Source: Branchiostoma floridae
Taxonomy: Eukaryota; Chordata; Leptocardii; Amphioxiformes; Branchiostomatidae
Length of the DNA stretch: 64,000 nt
NCBI RefSeq assembly: GCF_000003815.2
Contig: NC_049980.1
Coordinates: 12,406,591-12,470,590 of the forward strand
Reading direction: 5' to 3'
The notes below the pieces were generated by a model. It was not told where the DNA came from and ran no database searches. It saw nothing but the letters and a program-made list of their open reading frames with translations. Within the stretch, counting starts at the first letter, position 1. Each line of letters begins with the position of its first letter. Made by a program: the position numbers and the translations under genes. Below, one piece after another: positions 59,701 to 64,000 of this stretch.

Positions 59701-59818
59701 AGCAAACATCGAACAAAAGACACAGAAAATGGCGACATCATGTTGCCACGACGAAATTTTCGAGCCGGGCGGGTTCGATTCCGTTTTTTTCTTACCTGCA
59801 GTATCTGTGTCGTGACAT
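47771..59818 (-). CDS. MYB: Myb transcription factor, single pro-ortholog of MYB/MYBL1/MYBL2, 17 exons
   Basis: Exons in gene order: 59818-59796, 57593-57482, 56735-56648, 56205-56031, 55445-55317, 54674-54467, 54237-54003, 52879-52682, 51838-51699, 51313-51200, 50713-50559, 50121-50001, 49588-49469, 49192-49085, 48743-48597, 48094-48017, 47884-47771; 754 aa, every junction in phase. R1 (about 38-90), R2 (91-141) and R3 (142-192) carry the spaced tryptophans and the R2 cysteine in GKQCRERW; R2-R3 bind AACNG sites. A Gln/Met-rich stretch follows, then [50 protein letters not shown], and at the C-terminus [19 protein letters not shown], matching the conserved end that in B-Myb contacts MuvB. 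Many SP/TP sites suggest CDK control. Motifs such as [12 protein letters not shown] are closest to A-Myb; as a pre-duplication gene it need not equal any one paralog. Exon 8 could instead begin at the nearer in-phase acceptor (exon start 52858). Confidence 0.95.
50803..50950. mobile_element. Possible small inverted-repeat element in Myb intron 10
   Basis: TTTACAGTAGAGGGG at the left and AGATTTACAGTA at the right share internal phrases with 51909-52096 and with a fragment at about 48950-49030 (TACTGTGAATTCAT, GTAGAAGGGGA). The ends are only loosely inverted, so boundaries are approximate. Confidence 0.35.
51909..52096. mobile_element. Probable MITE, TACTGTAA-type ends
   Basis: The left end TACCGTAACTTCATTTATTT and the reverse complement of the right end (TAACTGTAAATCATGAAAT) are imperfect inverted copies. 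Internal sequence is shared with 50803-50950. Non-coding, in Myb intron 8, directly adjoining the Harbinger-type element. Confidence 0.45.
52126..52523. mobile_element. PIF/Harbinger-type MITE, 398 bp, TAA target duplication
   Basis: TAA (52123-52125) and TAA (52524-52526) flank ends starting GGCCTAGGAAAAAAA then TGTTGTGTTTCCTGTTTC. The right end is its reverse complement apart from one extra A in the homopolymer. CCTGCCGACCCTA occurs inside both arms in inverted orientation. A 3-bp TAA duplication and GGCC start fit PIF/Harbinger. No transposase; lies in Myb intron 8. Confidence 0.88.
53482..53670. mobile_element. Tc1/mariner-type MITE with TA target duplication
   Basis: TA (53480-53481) then CAGTCAAACATGCA; GGGCAGGTTCGACTG then TA (53671-53672). 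Inverted ends CAGTC(A/G)AAC. It is 189 bp, with internal GTGACCAC and GAGTGACCTTGTTGG shared with 39522-39690. Lies in Myb intron 7. Confidence 0.8.
55800..55824 (+). repeat. (AAAC)n microsatellite
   Basis: About six AAAC tetramers in Myb intron 4. Confidence 0.9.
56364..56510 (+). mobile_element. tRNA-derived SINE
   Basis: An A-box-like TGGCTATGGGATCAGAGTG is followed at tRNA spacing by a degenerate B-box GAGTTTGAGCCTC (from GGTTCGANNCC). Next comes a tRNA-unrelated body with AAGGACTTTAAAATGGTACATAC and a CTCAGCATTGTGCC tail. The Pol III promoter boxes are decayed. Ends are approximate and no target duplication was found. Inserted in Myb intron 3. Confidence 0.65.
57040..57359. mobile_element. 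Inverted-repeat element rich in CACTTGCCCG motifs
   Basis: Starts CAGGGTTGGACAAGT and ends ACTTGCTTATCCCTG, imperfect inverted copies. CACTA (57035-57039) and CACTA (57360-57364) flank it and may be the target duplication. CACTTGCCCGA or its complement TCGGGCAAGTG occurs repeatedly in both orientations, allowing extensive folding. The CAGGG ends recall hAT elements, but an 8-bp duplication is not seen. Non-coding; in Myb intron 2. Confidence 0.65.
58674..59127. mobile_element. MITE with GGGCCGTTCC ends, 454 bp, AAT target duplication
   Basis: AAT (58671-58673) and AAT (59128-59130) flank inverted ends GGGCCGTTCCAAAAAATAAA then TGTGG, G-run and TTGAAGAGGTCGGATTTT; the two arms match over about 50 bp apart from the G-run. 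Internally an ATTTCATCCGAG(A/T)GC-containing unit of about 30 bp is repeated in tandem some five or six times (58745-58920). A 3-bp duplication and GGGCC start resemble PIF/Harbinger. In Myb intron 1. Confidence 0.85.
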
Positions 59819-59974
59819 CTTGGCGAAATTAGCCCTGATCGTAGATCCGAGACTCTGTAAAACTCACACAGAAGTACATCGGAAACTTTCCCGGTCCACA
59901 AAACACGCGATCAGCGCTTGGTTTTCCGTCAAAAAGCGCCGAAATGTGGCTGATTTGGGGGAGGAGAATGTTGA

Positions 59975-60323
59975 GCGGGATTTTGCCGCGTGACGTCACC
60001 AGTAGAACTGGTTCGGATTTGCGCGCGGTCTGACGTCATATATCACGTGATAGCTATTCTCATCTTTGATTGGCTAGATTTTAAGATTCCAATGATTAGA
60101 TCTATTCTTGAGGTCAAAGGTTAATAAGCCAAATATCACGTGATAATTTTCTTGTACTTTATTGGATGAAACTAATGATTACATCATCTCTTGAAGTCAA
60201 AGGTGAGTATTGCGAACACATGCGCACTGACGAGGTAACTCCTGCCGTGATAGCCACAGAGCAGCCGTGGATAGCAGCCGGGATACTATTATTTAAATGA
60301 GCCAAATGGTTGAATCCTATTGG
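59975..60323 (-). promoter_or_regulatory. Myb upstream region: E2F-like, CRE, TCACGTGA and CCAAT motifs
   Basis: Upstream of the Myb ATG (59818) are: GCGGGATT (59975-59982, an E2F-like site on the gene strand as AATCCCGC); perfect CRE palindromes TGACGTCA at 59991-59998 and 60031-60038; TCACGTGA at 60043-60050 and 60136-60143; CCAAT boxes at 60069, 60161 and 60319. CpG dinucleotides are common from 59880 to 60040. E2F plus CCAAT is the logic of vertebrate MYBL2 promoters. CRE and TCACGTGA would bind CREB/ATF and USF/TFE-type factors. Motif-based only. Confidence 0.5.
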
Positions 60324-60543
60324 TCGATTCTCCTCACACATGCGGGATTACTGCTGTATCGCCATTTTGCTGTCGGCTTTAGTAATGTAGCCGAGATTTG
60401 GTAAGTCTCAATAGCGCATACAACATAATCTAAGTAGAGTCAACACCTCAAAGGAATCAAGAGAAGAGAAGAGAGAGAAGAGAAGGAAACGTAGAGAATA
60501 CTAAAAAGTAGTAGAATGTATGTTTGGCTCTGGGGGAGACCAC

Positions 60544-63500
60544 GAACATCTCAGTGGCCCTTGTTCTCGTCACCAAGAAAGGCGTCGTACTGATGAATGT
60601 ATGGTTCTTAGCTCTTGGGACCAGGTACAACAACTTACAGGTAATATTTGTGTGGCTCTTAGCTTTGGGGACCAGGAAAGGCACCTTACAGGTAATATTT
60701 GTGTGGCTCTTAGCTCTGGGGACAAGGAAAGGCACCTTACAGGTAATATTTGTGTGGCTCTTAGCTTTGGGGACCAGGTAACTCACCTTACATGTATCAT
60801 TTGTGTGGCTCTTAGCTCCGGGAACCAGGTGAGGCACCTTACAGCTTATATTTGCATGGCTCTTAGCTCTGGGGACCAGGTAGGGCACCTTACATGTGAT
60901 ATTTGCATGGCTCTTAGCTCTGGGGACCAAGTAGGGCACCTTACAGGTGATATTTGCATGGCTCTTAGCTCTGGGGACTAGGTAGGGCACCTTACAGGTG
61001 ATATTTGCATGGCTCTTAGCTCTGGGGACCAAGTAGGGCACCTTACAGGTGATATTTGCGTGGCTCTTAGCTCTGGGGACCAGGTAGGGCACCTTACAGG
61101 TGATATTTGCATGGCTCTTAGCTCTGGGGACCAGGTAGGGCACCTAACATGTGATATTTGCATGGCTCTTAGCTCTGGGGACCAAGACCCCGTTCACACT
61201 CAAAAAAATGAAGCGGCTTCAACGTCGAAGCCGCTTCAATGGGCAAGCCGCTTCAAAAAAATTACGTTCACACTCATTTCAGACAATCCGATTAATCGCA
61301 CACAATTCCGTACCTGGACTTCAGGTACTTTTTTACAACATTGTTTGTAGGTTTTCTCAAACCCACTCTTAATAGTCTTATATCATGATCCAGAGAGAAA
61401 GCTGTTCAAAGATATGTTTGTTTTTTGTGATTTTGTTTTAGCTTGCTGTGTTTCCTCTCTCTTCCCGTGATAAAAAAAGCTTTGTTTGCTTCCCATTCCG
61501 CTTGCCTTGACCCTACAGCGATTTTTTTTCTTTCCAGACATTATCATTGGGCACAAAAATCAGTAACGTGAGCAAACCTGTCAGTGTGGCGTGTGTTCCT
61601 GCTCCCGATACCTGGATATATAACCTCCAACAGGGGGCAAATCGGAAATTTGCATAGGATCTATCCCGCGTTGCGTTCACACTCGCGATTTCAGCCAAGC
61701 GGCTTGTTCACAAGTGTCTCAAACTACCTCCCAGGGAAGGATTGAAAACGAGCCGGATCGGTGAAAATCCAAGCCGCTTGGAGCGTTCACACTCAAGAAA
61801 ACGATCCGGATCAAGCGGCTTCGACGTTGAAGCCGCTTCATTTTTTTGAGTGTGAACGGGGTCCAAGTAGGGCACCTTACATGTGATATTTGCATGGCAT
61901 GTGATATTTGCATGGCTCTTAGCTCTGGGGACCAAGTAGGGCACCTTACAGGTGATATTTGCATGGCTCTTAGCTCTGGGGACCAAGTAGGGCACCTTAC
62001 AGGTGATATTTGCATGGCTCTTAGCTCTGGGGACCAGGTAGGGCACCTTACAGGTGATATTTGCGTGGCTCTTAGCTCTGGGGACCAAGTAGGGCACCTT
62101 ACAGGTGATATTTGCGTGGCTCTTAGCTCTGGGGACTAGGTAGGGCACCTTACAGGTGATATTTGCATGGCTCTTAGCTCTGGGGACCAGGTAGGGCACC
62201 TTACAGGTGATATTTGCGTGGCTCTTAGCTCTGGGGACCAAGTAGGGCACCTTACAGGTGATATTTGCGTGGCTCTTAGCTCTGTGGACCAGGTAGGGCA
62301 CCTTACAGGTGATCTTAGTGTGGCTCTTAGCTCTGTGGACCAGGTAGGGCACCTTACAGGTAATATTTGTGTGGCTCTTAGCTCTGGGGACCAGGTAGGG
62401 CACCTTACAGGTAATATTTGTGTGACTCTTAACTCTAGGGACCAGGTAGGGCACCTTACAGGTGATATTTGCTTGGCTCTTAGCTCTGGGGACCAGGTAG
62501 GGCACCTTACAGGTAATATTTGTGTGGCTCTTAGCTCTGCGGACCAGGTAGGGCACCTTACAGGTGATATTTGCGTGGCTCTTAGCTCTGGGGACCAAGT
62601 AGGGCACCTTACAGGTGATATTTGCGTGGCTCTTAGCTCTGGGGACCAGGTAGGGCACCTTACAGGTGATATTAGTGTGGCTCTTAGCTCTGCGGACCAG
62701 GTAGGGCACCTTACAGGTAATATTTGCGTGGCTCTTAGCTCTGGGGACCAGGTAGGGCACCTTACAGGTAATATTTGTGTGACTCTTACCTCTGGGGACC
62801 AGTAGGCACCTTACAGGTGATATTTGTGTGCTCTAGCTCTGGGGACCAAGTAGGGCACCTTACAGGTGATATTTGCGTGGCTCTTAGCTCTGTGGACCAG
62901 GTAGGGCACCTTACAGGTGATATTAGTGTGGCTCTTAGCTCTGTGGACCAGGTAGGGCACCTTACAGGTAATATTTGTGTGGCTCTTAGCTCTGGGGACC
63001 AGGTAGGGCACCTTACAGGTAATATTTGTGTGGCTCTTAGCTCTAGGGACCAGGTAGGGCACCTTACAGGTGATATTTGCGTGGCTCTTAGCTCTGGGGA
63101 CCAGGTAGGGCACCTTACAGGTAATATTTGTGTGGCTCTTAGCTCTGCGGACCAGGTAGGGCACCTTACAGGTGATATTTGCGTGGCTCTTAGCTCTGGG
63201 GACCAAGTAGGGCACCTTACAGGTGATATTTGCGTGGCTCTTAGCTCTGGGGACCAGGTAGGGCACCTTACAGGTGATATTAGTGTGGCTCTTAGCTCTG
63301 CGGACCAGGTAGGGCACCTTACAGGTAATATTTGCGTGGCTCTTAGCTCTGGGGACCAGGTAGGGCACCTTACAGGTAATATTTGCGTGACTCTTAGCTC
63401 TGGGGACCAGGTAGGGCACCTTACAGGTGATATTTGTGTGGCTCTTAGCTATGGGGACCAGGTAGGACACCTTACAGGTGATATTTGCGTGGCTCTTAGC

Positions 63501-64000
63501 TCTGGGGACCAGGTAGGACACCTTACAGGTAATATTTGCGTGGCTCTTAGCTCTGGGGACCAGGGAGGGCACCTTACAGGTAATATTTGCGTGGCTCTTA
63601 GCTCTGGGGACCAGGTAGGACACCTTACTGGTGATATTTGCGTGGCTCTTAGCTCTGGGGACCAGGGAGGGCACCTTACAGGTAATATTTGCATGGCTCT
63701 TAGGTCTGGGGACCAGGTAGGGCACCTTACAGGTAATATTTGCGTGGCTCTTAGCTCTGGGGACCAGGTAACACACCTTACAGGTAATATTTGTATGGCT
63801 CTTGGCTCTGGGGACCATGTAGCGCACCTCACAGGTAATATTTGTGTGGCTCTTAGCTATGGGGTCCAGGTAGGGCACCTTACAGGTAATATTCGTGTGG
63901 CTCTTAGCTCTGGGGACCAGGTAGGGCACCTTACAGGTGATATTTGCGTGGCTCTTAGCTCTGGGGACCAGGTAGGGAACCTTACAGGTAATATTCGTGT
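60544..64000. repeat. 51-bp minisatellite array, about 53 units, continuing past the window end
   Basis: The consensus unit is GGTGATATTTGCGTGGCTC then TTAGCTCTGGGGACCAGGT then AGGGCACCTTACA (51 bp). Units are degenerate at 60544-60640 and become near-identical inward. Common variable sites are GGTGAT/GGTAAT, GCATGG/GCGTGG/GTGTGG and CCAGG/CCAAG. Because 51 is a multiple of 3 the array is open on both strands, giving 17-residue repeats VPYLVPRAKSHANITCK (minus) and GDICVALSSGDQVGHLT (plus). No start context, splice sites or known domain support a protein. A 678-bp element interrupts it at 61186-61863, and a 15-bp partial repeat follows at about 61881-61899. A unit with four one-base deletions lies at 62795-62845. 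Confidence 0.97.
61186..61863. mobile_element. 678-bp inverted-repeat transposon (MITE) inserted in the minisatellite
   Basis: The first 51 bp (61186-61236) and last 51 bp (61813-61863) are perfect reverse complements, starting GACCCCGTTCACACTC. CAA at 61183-61185 and 61864-61866 is the target duplication; removing the element and one CAA restores a normal unit (GGGGACCAAGTAGGG). Each terminal repeat holds an inner hairpin, AAGCGGCTTC with GAAGCCGCTT around a 6-bp loop. The interior has further GTTCACACTC copies near both ends and no transposase. Superfamily not assigned; a 3-bp CAA duplication is unusual. Confidence 0.92.

Noticed and set aside
59506..59832. Plus-strand frame of 108 codons
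   Set aside because: It is antisense to Myb exon 1 and its flanks and has no independent support.
60457..63929. Long repetitive reading frames (228, 350 and 372 codons, minus; similar on plus) as protein genes
   Set aside because: They follow from a 51-bp repeat whose length is a multiple of three. Both strands are open, there is no start or splice context and no known domain. Kept as a repeat, with the coding question listed as a finding.
60544..64000. CRISPR-like array
   Set aside because: There are no alternating unique spacers; the whole 51-bp unit is repeated head to tail in a eukaryotic genome.

Overview
The window is animal nuclear DNA, most likely from a lancelet (Branchiostoma). 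Genes are split by short GT-AG introns. Proteins are chordate-like but pre-duplication in character, for example one Myb matching vertebrate MYB, MYBL1 and MYBL2. Introns are full of small non-autonomous DNA transposons and a tRNA-derived SINE. Three N-gaps (13253-13352, 30894-30993, 38161-38302) mark a draft assembly. The lancelet assignment is an inference.

Layout. 1-30 kb is almost gene-free. It holds one intronless bHLH transcription factor of the BHLHE22/BHLHE23 (Beta3) type at 3604-4287 (minus), surrounded by long non-coding DNA with CpG-rich islands, old diverged duplications (9.2/10.1 kb and 19.4/20.1/20.6 kb) and a 150-bp tandem repeat (17.4-17.9 kb). At 30.8-32.6 kb lies a repeat family built on a decamer, with a near-perfect 52-bp inverted repeat beside a gap. 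At 33258-39880 (plus) is a 13-exon membrane transporter of the MFSD2 family. It keeps the family disulfide cysteines and glycosylation sites but has lost the charged residues expected for cation coupling and substrate binding. At 40972-42879 (minus) is a complete three-exon ALKBH2 DNA dealkylase gene, with a cluster of CCAAT boxes upstream. At 47771-59818 (minus) is a complete 17-exon Myb gene (about 754 aa). Its introns and both flanks carry many MITEs whose ends and target duplications can be read directly. Upstream of it, two CRE palindromes and two TCACGTGA motifs precede a 51-bp minisatellite that fills 60.5-64.0 kb, runs off the window, and is interrupted by a 678-bp inverted-repeat element.

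The genes do not form a single pathway. Beta3 is a neural or sensory developmental regulator, MFSD2-like is a membrane carrier, ALKBH2 repairs alkylated DNA, and Myb is a cell-cycle transcription factor. Exon boundaries of the three spliced genes were set by hand from GT/AG signals and phase. All junctions are phase-consistent except around the 38161-38302 gap.
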